A stretch of DNA of 64,000 nt, from the NCBI GenBank assembly GCA_046199005.1, contig CP176050.1, forward strand, positions 3,720,001 to 3,784,000. The letters run 5' to 3'. This stretch comes from Ascidiimonas sp046199005 (lineage in GTDB: Bacteria > Bacteroidota > Bacteroidia > Flavobacteriales > Flavobacteriaceae). Positions 8,493-16,770 of this stretch are shown here, one piece after another. The notes below the pieces were generated by a model. That model was not told where the DNA came from, searched no databases, and was given only the letters and a program-made list of their open reading frames with translations. A program made the position numbers and the translations under genes. Within the stretch, counting starts at the first letter, position 1. Each line of letters opens with the position of its first letter.

Positions 8493-8500
8493 TGAAAAAT
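8474..8500. terminator. AT-rich terminator-like hairpin at the end of repeat B
   Basis: A perfect 11-bp stem ATTTTTCAATC / GATTGAAAAAT with a TATGA loop. The T and A runs are inside the stem, so it could work on either strand. The equivalent place in copy A is degraded. It might terminate the minus-strand ABC-F transcript 140 bp upstream on the plus coordinate. Confidence 0.45.
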
Positions 8501-8555
8501 TGTATCGAAATCAAACCTTATGTATTTTACTGATGGCTATAAGTACCAATATAAT

Positions 8556-8636
8556 AGGACATGTTTACTCTCTGTCATGTTAACTACAGAGCGTCTCGGT
8601 ACTCCCTCTATTGTGGGAACTCGATGTGACGCAGAT
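8556..8636 (+). repeat. Shorter third copy C of the same repeat family
   Basis: Positions 8556-8606 align with 8343-8393 of copy B. Shared words are CATGTTAACTACA and CGTCTCG(A/G)TACT. The remainder (ACTCGATGTGACG) resembles the ATTCGATATGACG part of copy A. The order of parts differs, so the copy is rearranged or partial. Confidence 0.6.
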
Positions 8637-8638
8637 GA

Positions 8639-10552
8639 CTAAGAAGCAAATGCCTCCAGTTGCTCCGCTATCTTTTCCCAGTCTTTCATGAGTGTTTCCA
8701 ACCGCTGCTTCTTGGCTTCGTACTTATCAAAAAAGCCTTCCTGAGCAATGACTTTATCATAATCAATCGCCATTTCTACATCGATCCCTGCAATTTCTTT
8801 TTCCAGTTGATTTATTTCAGATTCGGTTTTGCTGAGTTTGTTTTTGAGCGATTTGAGTTTCTTCTGGTCTTCATAGGTCTGCGCATTGTTCTGGGCTTTG
8901 GGTTTTGCGATTTCCTTCTCTTTGCGTTCTACTTCTCGTAAATTATCCAGTTGGCGTTGCTCCAGATAAAAATTAATATCCCCCAGGTATTCTTTGATGC
9001 GATGGTTCTTAAATTCATAAACCTTATTGGTTAGCCCCTGCAAAAAATCCCGGTCATGAGAAATCAACAATAAAGTCCCTTCAAAAGTCTTCAAGGCTTC
9101 TTTGAGTACATTCTTCGATTTGATATCCAGGTGATTCGTTGGCTCATCCATAACCAAAACGTTAAAAGGCTGTAACAGCATTTTGCAAAGGGCAAGCCGG
9201 TTGCGTTCGCCTCCAGACAATACTTTTACTTTCTTTTCTACCTCATCACCCCTGAATAAAAAAGAACCTAACATATCGCGTACCCTCGCCCGATTACCAT
9301 CGGTAGCAGCATCCTCCATAGTTTGTAAAACAGTCTTTTCACCGTCCAGATATTCTGCCTGATTCTGTGCAAAGTATCCTATTTGAACATTATGCCCTAA
9401 TTTTAGTTTTCCTTCATAGGGTATTTCGTTAACGATCATTTTTGCCAGGGTACTTTTCCCCTGCCCGTTCTGGCCTACAAAAGCGGTTTTGGTATTGCGT
9501 TCTATGAGAAGATCAACTTCATCCAATACCAGTTTATCGCCATAGCTTTTACTGGCAGCTTCTGCTTCTATGACCACCTTACCGGGCGTTACCGAGACCG
9601 GAAACCGTACATTCATCACACTGTTATCATCTTCATCTACCTCAATGCGATCAATGCGGTCAAGTTTTTTGATCAGAGATTGTGCCATGGAGGCCTTACT
9701 GGCTTTCGCACGGAACTTTTCAATGAGTTTTTCGGTTTGTTGAATCTGCTTTTCCTGATTTTTCTGAGCGTTCAGTTGTAATTCACGCATTTCCTTTCTC
9801 AACTCCAGGTATTGAGAATAAGGTTTATTGTAATCATATATTTTACCGAGTGAGATCTCTATAGTCCGGTTGGTCACATTATCCAGAAACATCTTATCGT
9901 GGGATACAATGACCACCACTCCGGTATAGCCACGCAGAAATTGCTCCAACCAGATGATACTTTCAATATCCAGATGGTTGGTAGGTTCATCCAATAGTAA
10001 AACATCATTTTGTTGCAACAGTAATTTTGCAAGCTCAATACGCATACGCCAACCTCCAGAGAAGGTATCGGTAATTTTACCAAAGTCTTCCCTTTGAAAT
10101 CCGAGCCCCTGCAATACTTTTTCGGTATCGCCCTGGTAGTTGTATCCACCGATAATCTCATACCGGTGTGTCACCTCATTAAGATCTACCATTAATTGGT
10201 GGTATCCTTCACTTTCATAATCGGTACGTTCAGCCAATTGCTGATTGATCTTTTCTAATTGCAATTCCAGCGACTTGATCTCTGTAAATGCCTGATAGGC
10301 CTCTTCAAGTACGGTTCTGCCCTGTTCAAAGTCGATATCCTGTTTTAAAAAACCGGTTCGTACATCCTTATCAGATGCAATACTCCCCGAGTCAGGTTCC
10401 ATCTCACGAGAGAGGATCTTGAGCATTGTACTCTTGCCTGCACCATTTTTTCCGACCAGACCTACACGGTCTCCGGGGTTAAGCCGAAAAGCGACTTCTT
10501 CAAAAAGATATTCTCCGCCAAAAGAAACCGACAGATTATGGATGTTTAACAT
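8639..10552 (-). CDS. ABC-F family ATPase (YheS/ABCF3-like)
   Basis: A 637-residue soluble protein with two complete ATP-binding cassettes and no transmembrane segments. The first Walker A is GKNGAGKST (34-42), followed by signature FSGGWRMR and Walker B VLLLDEPTNHLD. The second set is GQNGQGKST, LSGGERNR and VLVMDEPTNHLD. A charged linker rich in Lys/Gln joins the cassettes, and a coiled coil ends the protein (about residues 550-637). ABC-F proteins act on the ribosome as translation factors or give antibiotic protection. The domain plan fits the housekeeping YheS/YdiF-like group better than a resistance protein, but this cannot be decided here. It is transcribed divergently from the DUF983 gene. 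Confidence 0.92.
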   Translation of the reverse strand: MLNIHNLSVSFGGEYLFEEVAFRLNPGDRVGLVGKNGAGKSTMLKILSREMEPDSGSIASDKDVRTGFLKQDIDFEQGRTVLEEAYQAFTEIKSLELQLEKINQQLAERTDYESEGYHQLMVDLNEVTHRYEIIGGYNYQGDTEKVLQGLGFQREDFGKITDTFSGGWRMRIELAKLLLQQNDVLLLDEPTNHLDIESIIWLEQFLRGYTGVVVIVSHDKMFLDNVTNRTIEISLGKIYDYNKPYSQYLELRKEMRELQLNAQKNQEKQIQQTEKLIEKFRAKASKASMAQSLIKKLDRIDRIEVDEDDNSVMNVRFPVSVTPGKVVIEAEAASKSYGDKLVLDEVDLLIERNTKTAFVGQNGQGKSTLAKMIVNEIPYEGKLKLGHNVQIGYFAQNQAEYLDGEKTVLQTMEDAATDGNRARVRDMLGSFLFRGDEVEKKVKVLSGGERNRLALCKMLLQPFNVLVMDEPTNHLDIKSKNVLKEALKTFEGTLLLISHDRDFLQGLTNKVYEFKNHRIKEYLGDINFYLEQRQLDNLREVERKEKEIAKPKAQNNAQTYEDQKKLKSLKNKLSKTESEINQLEKEIAGIDVEMAIDYDKVIAQEGFFDKYEAKKQRLETLMKDWEKIAEQLEAFAS

Positions 10553-10595
10553 GATTTATGTGACTTCGGTTACCAATCAAGGAACCTATAATTCC

Positions 10596-10603
10596 TATTT
10601 TTG
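10596..10603 (+). promoter_or_regulatory. -7 promoter element for the DUF983 gene
   Basis: TATTTTTG matches TAnnTTTG and lies 16 bp before the ATG at 10620. The upstream -33 element is not clear. Confidence 0.45.
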
Positions 10604-10619
10604 TGTAAAATTATTGCAA

Positions 10620-11009
10620 ATGTTAAAAAAAGGAACGAAACTCTACAGCATTTTAACAGGAACTTGTCCGAAATGCCACAGCGAAAGCATGTATGTTTCG
10701 GCGAATGCTTACAATCCTACCCAAACGTTAAAAATGAAAGAGCGCTGTTCACATTGTGGCACAAAATATAAAATCGAGCCTTCTTTTTTTTACGGCGCCA
10801 TGTACGTAAGTTACGCCGTAGGTATTGCCTTCGCTGTTGCTGCATTTGTCATTAGTTATCTTTTGATAGGCACGGGCCTTAAAACGGCTTTTATTGCCAT
10901 TATCGGTACTATGATCGTTTTTATGCCTGTGATCATGCGAGTATCCCGAAATATCTGGATCAATATGTTTATTAAGTACGATCCTGATGCGGGCGTTGCC
11001 TCCTCTTAA
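10620..11009 (+). CDS. DUF983 membrane protein with zinc-ribbon-like cysteines
   Basis: A 129-residue protein starting MLKKGTKLYSILTGTCPKC. Two CxxC pairs (CPKC and CSHC) precede two transmembrane helices (about residues 55-78 and 85-105), the standard DUF983 layout. The frame is open further upstream to 10419, but that stretch overlaps the ABC-F gene on the other strand and gives no family match. The ATG at 10620, after a -7 box, is therefore used. The function is unknown; the family is widespread in Bacteroidetes and alphaproteobacteria. The next gene begins 21 bp downstream. Confidence 0.85.
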   Translation: MLKKGTKLYSILTGTCPKCHSESMYVSANAYNPTQTLKMKERCSHCGTKYKIEPSFFYGAMYVSYAVGIAFAVAAFVISYLLIGTGLKTAFIAIIGTMIVFMPVIMRVSRNIWINMFIKYDPDAGVASS

Positions 11010-11030
11010 TTATTTTCAGAAAAACGCATC

Positions 11031-11765
11031 ATGTATAAGTTTCTAAGTTGTTATTTGTTTTTATGTTTGATGCTTTACGCATGTAAAGGATCGGATGGTG
11101 ATTCTTTAAAAGATCCTACTTCGGAAATTAAAATTGCCGGTGCCATGAAAGACGTAATGCGCAAAGGAAAATTAGAAGGTCAGCTCTATCTGGATACTCT
11201 GAAGCATAAAGAATTCTTGCAAGGTATGGGTCCGGAAGCATTTTTAAAAGGAGAATTATTAGTGATCGACGGTCAGAGTTATGTAGGAAGGGTTTTAACC
11301 GATAGCACCATGACAATTTTACGCACTTTCAAAGTCGAAGCACCTTTTTTTGTGTATGCTTATGTTTCTGAATGGAAAAAAGAGCCCTTGCCAGTCACGG
11401 TAAAATCTTTAAAGGATCTTGAAAAATGGCTGGAACACCATAGAAGTTCATCAGCGGCACCCTTTGTTTTCAAACTCACCGGAAGCATTGCCAAGGCACA
11501 AATACATCTTCAAAATTTACCGGAAGGTACTAAGGTAAGCTCACCGAAGGAAGCACATCAAGGACAAAAAAACTATACGATTCAGGAAAAAGAAGTCGAA
11601 ATTCTGGGTTTCTTTTCAAAAGAACATCAGGGCATTTTTACGCATCACGACGCTTTTACCCATTTGCATCTCATTACTAAAGACCGAACGATAATGGGAC
11701 ACTTAGATGCTATTGAGTTTGGAGATCAGCCGATTATGATCTACTATCCCGCAGATAAACATTGA
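11031..11765 (+). CDS. Acetolactate decarboxylase-like lipoprotein
   Basis: A 244-residue protein with a lipoprotein signal (lipobox LYAC, Cys18). The body follows the alpha-acetolactate decarboxylase pattern. A central block FLKGELLVIDGQSYVG (about 71-86) is followed by EAPFFVY. A zinc site is formed by His211, His213 and His224 (H-x-H, then 11 residues). This spacing equals the zinc ligands of the characterised Bacillus enzyme (His194, His196, His207). That enzyme converts acetolactate to acetoin and CO2 and is also exported. The C-terminal glutamate of the family is not obvious, as the chain ends soon after the site. A decarboxylase or related metalloenzyme is likely; the substrate is inferred only. 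Confidence 0.65.
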   Translation: MYKFLSCYLFLCLMLYACKGSDGDSLKDPTSEIKIAGAMKDVMRKGKLEGQLYLDTLKHKEFLQGMGPEAFLKGELLVIDGQSYVGRVLTDSTMTILRTFKVEAPFFVYAYVSEWKKEPLPVTVKSLKDLEKWLEHHRSSSAAPFVFKLTGSIAKAQIHLQNLPEGTKVSSPKEAHQGQKNYTIQEKEVEILGFFSKEHQGIFTHHDAFTHLHLITKDRTIMGHLDAIEFGDQPIMIYYPADKH

Positions 11766-11847
11766 AAACACATACTGAAAAATATTTGTTTGCTGCTTCC
11801 AAAAAGCCGTAAATTTAAGGCTCCTAACCCTTAGCAAACAAAACATT

Positions 11848-12240
11848 ATGGAGCCTTCCAACAATCTCAATGTATTTAGAATATTATATCTGGTAAAAGG
11901 GATTTTAACCCTGCTTTTTTGCCTTTTCTTTATTGGATATGCAGCCTTCGGGCTTTTTTTCACCTCGATTCCCGAGTTTTCTGAAGGCGACAACGCACCT
12001 CCTTTTAATCCGGGTATCATTTTTCTAATTGTTGGTGGTATCGGATTTTTGATTTGTTTAGCCATGGGTATCTTACAACTAATGGCTTCGAAGTATATCA
12101 AAGAAGTACGCAAACATGATTTTGTAATGGTTGTCGCTATTTTAAGTTGCCTTACGGGTATTCTCGGGATTCTTTTGGGGGTCTTTACGATCATCGAACT
12201 TCAAAAACCGCACGTAAAAAAGCTTTTTGGAAAAGTGTAG
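11848..12240 (+). CDS. Small membrane protein of unknown function
   Basis: A 130-residue protein with four predicted hydrophobic segments: about 17-38, 53-76, 90-108 and a weaker one within the last. The C-terminus is positively charged (KKLFGKV). There are no catalytic motifs. I do not recognise a named family; it resembles short four-helix proteins common in Flavobacteriaceae. It lies 82 bp after the lipoprotein and 69 bp before the esterase on the same strand. Weak linkage to either is possible. Confidence 0.6.
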   Translation: MEPSNNLNVFRILYLVKGILTLLFCLFFIGYAAFGLFFTSIPEFSEGDNAPPFNPGIIFLIVGGIGFLICLAMGILQLMASKYIKEVRKHDFVMVVAILSCLTGILGILLGVFTIIELQKPHVKKLFGKV

Positions 12241-12309
12241 TGAACCTGTGTTTGCTATAAATCAGTATTCAGGATTAAAATTAGGACTGCCATTAAAAAA
12301 CTTAGAAAA

Positions 12310-13230
12310 ATGAATTTCAGAACATACATGGTCACATTTATCTTTGTGTTTTTATTACAGGTGGTAACAGCTCAACAACCTACACCTGAATCTTTCAAGG
12401 AGATCACTAACATAGGCTACATAGCAGAAACCGCAGAAAAAGATAGCCTCCAGCAATTGAATCTAGTACTCCCAGATGCGCAAACGAAAGTTCCTCTGCT
12501 TATCTGGATAGGAGGGGGTGCCTGGTCTTACGGTGACCGCCATCAGGAAATGGCACTTGCCCGTAAACTCGCAGCTCACGGAATTGCGGTGGCAAGTGTG
12601 GGTCACCGAATGAGTCCGGCCACCTGGCGAGACAGTACTATGAATACTGGTGTGCAGCATCCGGAGCACATAAAAGATATTGCGGCGACCACCAGGTGGT
12701 TGTATGATCATGCGACTAATTATAACTATAGCATTGAAGCTTTTTTTATAGGCGGCTATTCTTCCGGAGCGCACCTTGCTGCCTTGTTGGATCTGGATAA
12801 GCAATATCTGCACGCTGAAGGATTACCGAAAGATCTTTTTAAAGGAATCATTCCGGTTTCCGGTACCTACGACATTGTAGACTATCACCGGGCTATGGCT
12901 AATGGTAGTCGTCCCGAACTAGCGCAATTACACGTTGAGGCTGTTTTTGGAGAAGGAGAATCAGTATTCAAAGAGGCGTCTCCGGTTCAATATCTTGAGA
13001 ACTTAAAAACGCCTATCCTTTTAATCTCAGATACCAATATTTATAATTACACCCGGTTATTTGAAGATCGTATCAGGGAAACAGATTTCAGGAACATGCA
13101 ATCGGTTTATGTTCATCATCTGTCCCATGGAGAACTCTGGAAGGAGATGTCTTTTGCTGATAAAAGCGTTTATCGGGAGCTCATCGTAGACTTTATTAAC
13201 AAACTAAGTACATTCTCCAAAAAAGAGTAG
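12310..13230 (+). CDS. Secreted alpha/beta hydrolase (HSL-type esterase/lipase)
   Basis: A 306-residue protein with a signal peptide ending around VTAQQ (residue 22). An oxyanion-hole motif GGGAW (about 69-73) corresponds to the HGGG of hormone-sensitive-lipase-type esterases. The nucleophile elbow is G-Y-S-S-G (about 149-153). The catalytic Asp is probably in LLISDTNIYNY, and the His is in HHLSHGELW near the C-terminus. A secreted carboxylesterase is expected; the substrate is unknown. It converges with the methyltransferase gene with only 2 bp between stop codons. Confidence 0.82.
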   Translation: MNFRTYMVTFIFVFLLQVVTAQQPTPESFKEITNIGYIAETAEKDSLQQLNLVLPDAQTKVPLLIWIGGGAWSYGDRHQEMALARKLAAHGIAVASVGHRMSPATWRDSTMNTGVQHPEHIKDIAATTRWLYDHATNYNYSIEAFFIGGYSSGAHLAALLDLDKQYLHAEGLPKDLFKGIIPVSGTYDIVDYHRAMANGSRPELAQLHVEAVFGEGESVFKEASPVQYLENLKTPILLISDTNIYNYTRLFEDRIRETDFRNMQSVYVHHLSHGELWKEMSFADKSVYRELIVDFINKLSTFSKKE

Positions 13231-13232
13231 CC

Positions 13233-14030
13233 CTACGAGTTATTCGACTTTTTTAATGCGCTAATAAAAAGATAATCACCCAAATCGCTTGTATACGAAT
13301 TCATAACCTCCTTGATCTTATCAGTATTGATGTCTTCCTGAAGCCTTGATAATCCTTCTGCTACTTCTTTCTGATTTGCCAAAGAACTAAAAGAAGAGAT
13401 TCCGTTGCGCACTTCAGGTTTTAAGTACAGAGAAGGCTGATGTTTACCGCTATATAAGAATAGATCTTTTAGTTCGTTGGTGACTTCATAGGAGGTTTTT
13501 TTAATGTCTGAAAAACCCGAATTTTCCATCGCTTTAAAAACGCTCTCCATCGAAGGCATTTGTTTGATAGAATCCTCCAACATTTTAGGAAAGTAAGCAT
13601 TGAGCCAGTAAGATTTCATCTGTTCCGGACTCGCAGTGAAGATCACGATTTTACCGTCAGGCTTTAATATTCGATATAATTCAGTAAACGCCGTATTGAG
13701 CTCTACCCAATGATGAATGGTAAGACTTGCAACAATCCCACATACCGATTCCAGATCAAGGCCGGTGTTTTCTACATGTCCTTGTCGCCAATCAATTTCG
13801 GAGTTTAACTTTTGCGCCTTTCTTAACATCTCATAGGAGGGGTCAATCCCTATAAAATCAAGTCCTTTTTTATATAAAGCATTGGTATAATTACCGGTAC
13901 CACAGCCAATATCAAGATATATCCCGTTTCGATGAGGTGCAATGAGGTCAAATAATCTATTTGCAATGAATACATCTGCACAACGGGTGGTATTGTATTC
14001 TTTTCCTATAATATCATATTTGGCTCTCAT
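13233..14030 (-). CDS. Class I SAM-dependent methyltransferase
   Basis: A 265-residue protein of Methyltransf_11 type. Motif I is LDIGCGTGNYTNAL (about 37-50), the acidic residue of motif II is in FIGIDPSYEML, and motif IV lies around IVASLTIHHW. Motif post-I to III (LYRILKPDGKIVIFT) is typical of small-molecule methyltransferases. The acceptor cannot be predicted. It follows the TIM-barrel-like lipoprotein gene by 17 bp on the same strand and is probably co-transcribed with it. Confidence 0.85.
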   Translation of the reverse strand: MRAKYDIIGKEYNTTRCADVFIANRLFDLIAPHRNGIYLDIGCGTGNYTNALYKKGLDFIGIDPSYEMLRKAQKLNSEIDWRQGHVENTGLDLESVCGIVASLTIHHWVELNTAFTELYRILKPDGKIVIFTASPEQMKSYWLNAYFPKMLEDSIKQMPSMESVFKAMENSGFSDIKKTSYEVTNELKDLFLYSGKHQPSLYLKPEVRNGISSFSSLANQKEVAEGLSRLQEDINTDKIKEVMNSYTSDLGDYLFISALKKSNNS

Positions 14031-14047
14031 ACGTTTTCTTTTTTGTA

Positions 14048-14986
14048 CTATCGGTTTATAATTTGTCTTCCGATGTTTCGGTACGCTTCTTTGATCGCTT
14101 CCGGCATGTTACGCGCTCCTATAGCCGAAGGATCATCAAATCCTCCCGGCCAGAAATAGCCGATCAAGGCAATAGCTTTTGGTTCTGATCTTGCTAACTG
14201 ATAATAACTAAGGGCAATTGCTTTCATTTCCTGCAATTCTATTCCGCCTAAATCCCCGTGTACCGAAGGGATGTAATGTGCATCCATCACAAAGACCAGC
14301 TTTTGATCTTCGGTAGAAAGTTTACTTTTTAATAGATTCAGTTCTGATAGATACTGTGGATCATTCCCGGGATCTTTTAAAAAATAATGATCAAAACCTA
14401 CCCAATCCACCGATTCCGGAATCTGTAATCTTTCAATTGCAGGAGCCGCTTCTATGAGCATAACGGGAAGCGAAGGAAAGGTTTCTTTTAAATAATCGGA
14501 TGCATTCTTTAATTCTTCGAAAGTGATCCCGTTCCAAGTAGGCTCTTCACCTAAATACAAGATCTGAATCAATGATTGATTTTCGATAAGATCGTTAACT
14601 CCTGCAAAATCGTCCCATCGCTTTTTGTAATCTTGCCTTAATCTGTAACGAAACCCTGAACCGCCGCCTCCTATTGCTGAAAACTCAAAGAAAATCTCAT
14701 TTAGATGAAGGATGGCTTTCATTCCTTGTGCATTCATCATTTTAAGTCTTTCAACCAATTGGTCTTGCGGATTGATCACCAGGATATCTGCAATATTCGA
14801 AAATGCAGCAACCTCGTCTATATAGTTTGTTTTTATCACCGAATCAGACGGGTCATCCCAATAGGTATCTACTAAGGTGAAACCAAAATAAGAAAGCTCA
14901 CTTTGTGCAGTATTTTGATCCATCTCTGAATTCGATCCGCATCCGATGATCAAAAAACAGAGGTGACAAAATGCAATACGCTTCAT
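14048..14986 (-). CDS. Lipoprotein with glycosidase-like TIM-barrel features
   Basis: A 312-residue protein with a lipobox at IIGC (about residue 16). Several segments resemble strand ends of a (beta/alpha)8 glycosidase: ILHLNEIFFEF, ILYLGEEPTW, VDWVGFDHYFL, KLVFVMDAH and IALIGYFWPGG. The Glu-Glu pair in LGEEPTW could be catalytic. I do not recognise a specific GH family. It could be a divergent glycosidase or a binding protein. It sits first in a probable two-gene unit with the methyltransferase. Confidence 0.6.
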   Translation of the reverse strand: MKRIAFCHLCFLIIGCGSNSEMDQNTAQSELSYFGFTLVDTYWDDPSDSVIKTNYIDEVAAFSNIADILVINPQDQLVERLKMMNAQGMKAILHLNEIFFEFSAIGGGGSGFRYRLRQDYKKRWDDFAGVNDLIENQSLIQILYLGEEPTWNGITFEELKNASDYLKETFPSLPVMLIEAAPAIERLQIPESVDWVGFDHYFLKDPGNDPQYLSELNLLKSKLSTEDQKLVFVMDAHYIPSVHGDLGGIELQEMKAIALSYYQLARSEPKAIALIGYFWPGGFDDPSAIGARNMPEAIKEAYRNIGRQIINR

Positions 14987-15069
14987 GGTAAAATCTTTTT
15001 CTCATAAGACGCTTTTTGTTCAAGCTTGGTTACAAAGTACCATGATCAGGCTAAACTGATACATGTTGA

Positions 15070-16770
15070 TCACTCCTTATTCTCCTGATCCTGCCATTCT
15101 CGAAAAATCCGATTCACCGTATTTCTGGATATACCGAGATCTTTTGAAATATCATTCATCGTGATCTTTTTATCCTTGTTCACAAGATCAAAAACGCCTT
15201 GTTTCACCCAACTATTAATTAAATTTTCTTCGGGTGTTTTTTCAATGAAAGACCATAATTTTTTGTCGTATAATTTGCTCAACGGAGTTGAAAATCGCTT
15301 CACCCCACTAATATCCTGTTTTCCATACCCAGACACTCCCTGAGCCTCTTCAACCGCTTCAAAAAGTTTTTTTGAAGCGTTATCAATTAGATCTCTGAGA
15401 TCATCTGACATTGTTTTCGGTTTGTCTTCATAGACGTCTCCGATCATTTCAAAATCTTTGAGATTTTCACTCCTTGGATTTCGCTTTTTAAGTGTCTTTT
15501 TTCTTTTGCGCTTAGGCACTTTACGTTCTTCTGGAAACGGAATGGGTTTAAATGTATTGAATGGAGAATCAAAATACAGGTTCTCTGAGATAAAATCATT
15601 GACAGAGCCTTCTTTAATCAACCGTTTATATTTAATGGAAGCCTTCAATAGAGCTTCAAAACCAATCCGAAGCATAGGAGTTCCCTTAACGACGGTCTTG
15701 GGGAAATTTTCATTTTCAAAATGTTGTGAAGCCAATATAGAAAGTGCCCGTAGGTCTGGAGCATCTTCATTATTTTTAAGAATGGTCTCCTGCATGTTTG
15801 TTGTGATGATCTTAAACAAGCGATCTTCATGGGTTTCCTTACTTTTTAAATAGGTATAAGCCGCTATAAGTCCTAACATAGGGGATCGGAACTTGCCGTA
15901 GGCGGCCATTTCAATAAGCTCTTTCCCGAGTGAGTAATTTCTGTTCTGAAGTTTATTCAGTAAAATATCTATGTATTTATAGGTCTCGTTATGCAAGTCA
16001 AAAAACCGATCTGGTGCCAGAAAGATCCGCAAAGTGCCGAATAAAGGTTTTTCATCTAATGTTAAAAAAAGCTGAGTATGCCAATTCTCGAAAATATTTA
16101 CGGGTATCTGGCGGGGTTCTTTACCTTCATAGAAAAGATAATAACTCCCGGAAGAAAGCCTGCAATTAAAAGCAAGCCATCCATCATCAAAATCAGTAGC
16201 TGCACTATTCTCTTCATCTAGTACAGCAATCTGCTTTCCGTTGGTATCCGTTAATTTAAAACCATTAAAAGGTAAAAAATCTGGATCGGAACTCAATTTT
16301 TTAAAATGTTCTCTACTCGCAAATCGCAAAAAGATGAATAAAGAAGAACTTGCGGCAGCATGCTTAGAATCAGACTGATGTTTTAAGGTATCTTGCTGGC
16401 TCCATTTCACCGCATTATCTGTATAATATTCATGTGAAGATTCATAGATCTCTCCCAGTAGTACAGAAGAAAATTGTTTTGGAGGGGTGATCACACCAGG
16501 TCCTCCCCTGCTGTCGATTTGAAAAGTCTTATTTTTATCCAGCAAAAACACATGATCCTTTACCTCCCCGTTCATAACAAGCCTCAATGTATATAATCCA
16601 AAATCAAGTTCATAAAAACGGTGATGTGCGTTGCTTGTATCTAGTTCCTTTATTTCCCGGTTTTTCGAATCAAATAAGGATACTTTCACTAAGTGAAGAA
16701 AAGAATAATCAATATTTATGGTGAGCTCATACTTGGCCTGTGTTGTCGGTTGAGATTTAGAAGCTAACAT
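15070..16770 (-). CDS. Large protein with beta-domains and a C-terminal HTH, third gene of caspase operon
   Basis: A 566-residue protein with no signal peptide and no family that I recognise. Residues about 13-75 look like a small beta-sandwich (LTINIDYSFLHLVKVSLFD then LDFGLYTLRL). A second similar block spans about 170-235 (FNGFKLTDTNGKQI then LSSGSYYLFYEG). A helical region (about 250-400) and a basic/charged linker follow. The last 45 residues form an HTH, ITMNDISKDLGISRNTVNRIF (about 538-558). Its start overlaps the caspase stop by 14 bp, implying translational coupling. It may sense or scaffold through its beta-domains and bind DNA through the HTH, possibly the inverted repeat upstream of the operon. 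Confidence 0.6.
   Translation of the reverse strand: MLASKSQPTTQAKYELTINIDYSFLHLVKVSLFDSKNREIKELDTSNAHHRFYELDFGLYTLRLVMNGEVKDHVFLLDKNKTFQIDSRGGPGVITPPKQFSSVLLGEIYESSHEYYTDNAVKWSQQDTLKHQSDSKHAAASSSLFIFLRFASREHFKKLSSDPDFLPFNGFKLTDTNGKQIAVLDEENSAATDFDDGWLAFNCRLSSGSYYLFYEGKEPRQIPVNIFENWHTQLFLTLDEKPLFGTLRIFLAPDRFFDLHNETYKYIDILLNKLQNRNYSLGKELIEMAAYGKFRSPMLGLIAAYTYLKSKETHEDRLFKIITTNMQETILKNNEDAPDLRALSILASQHFENENFPKTVVKGTPMLRIGFEALLKASIKYKRLIKEGSVNDFISENLYFDSPFNTFKPIPFPEERKVPKRKRKKTLKKRNPRSENLKDFEMIGDVYEDKPKTMSDDLRDLIDNASKKLFEAVEEAQGVSGYGKQDISGVKRFSTPLSKLYDKKLWSFIEKTPEENLINSWVKQGVFDLVNKDKKITMNDISKDLGISRNTVNRIFREWQDQENKE

Larger units (their letters stand above)
8003..8638. other. Gene-free stretch holding repeats B and C
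   Basis: No supported gene. The right part is occupied by direct repeat copy B (8301-8492), a terminator-like hairpin at the end of that copy, and a shorter third copy C up to the end of the ABC-F gene. The left part (8003-8300) is the AT-rich upstream region of the toxin operon. Confidence 0.65.

Noticed and set aside
8639..10552. ABC-F gene as an antibiotic-resistance determinant
   Set aside because: Architecture fits housekeeping ABC-F proteins; nothing nearby suggests resistance or mobility.
10419..10619. Upstream extension of the DUF983 frame
   Set aside because: It overlaps the ABC-F gene on the other strand and lies before the -7 box; family members start at MLKKG-type sequence.
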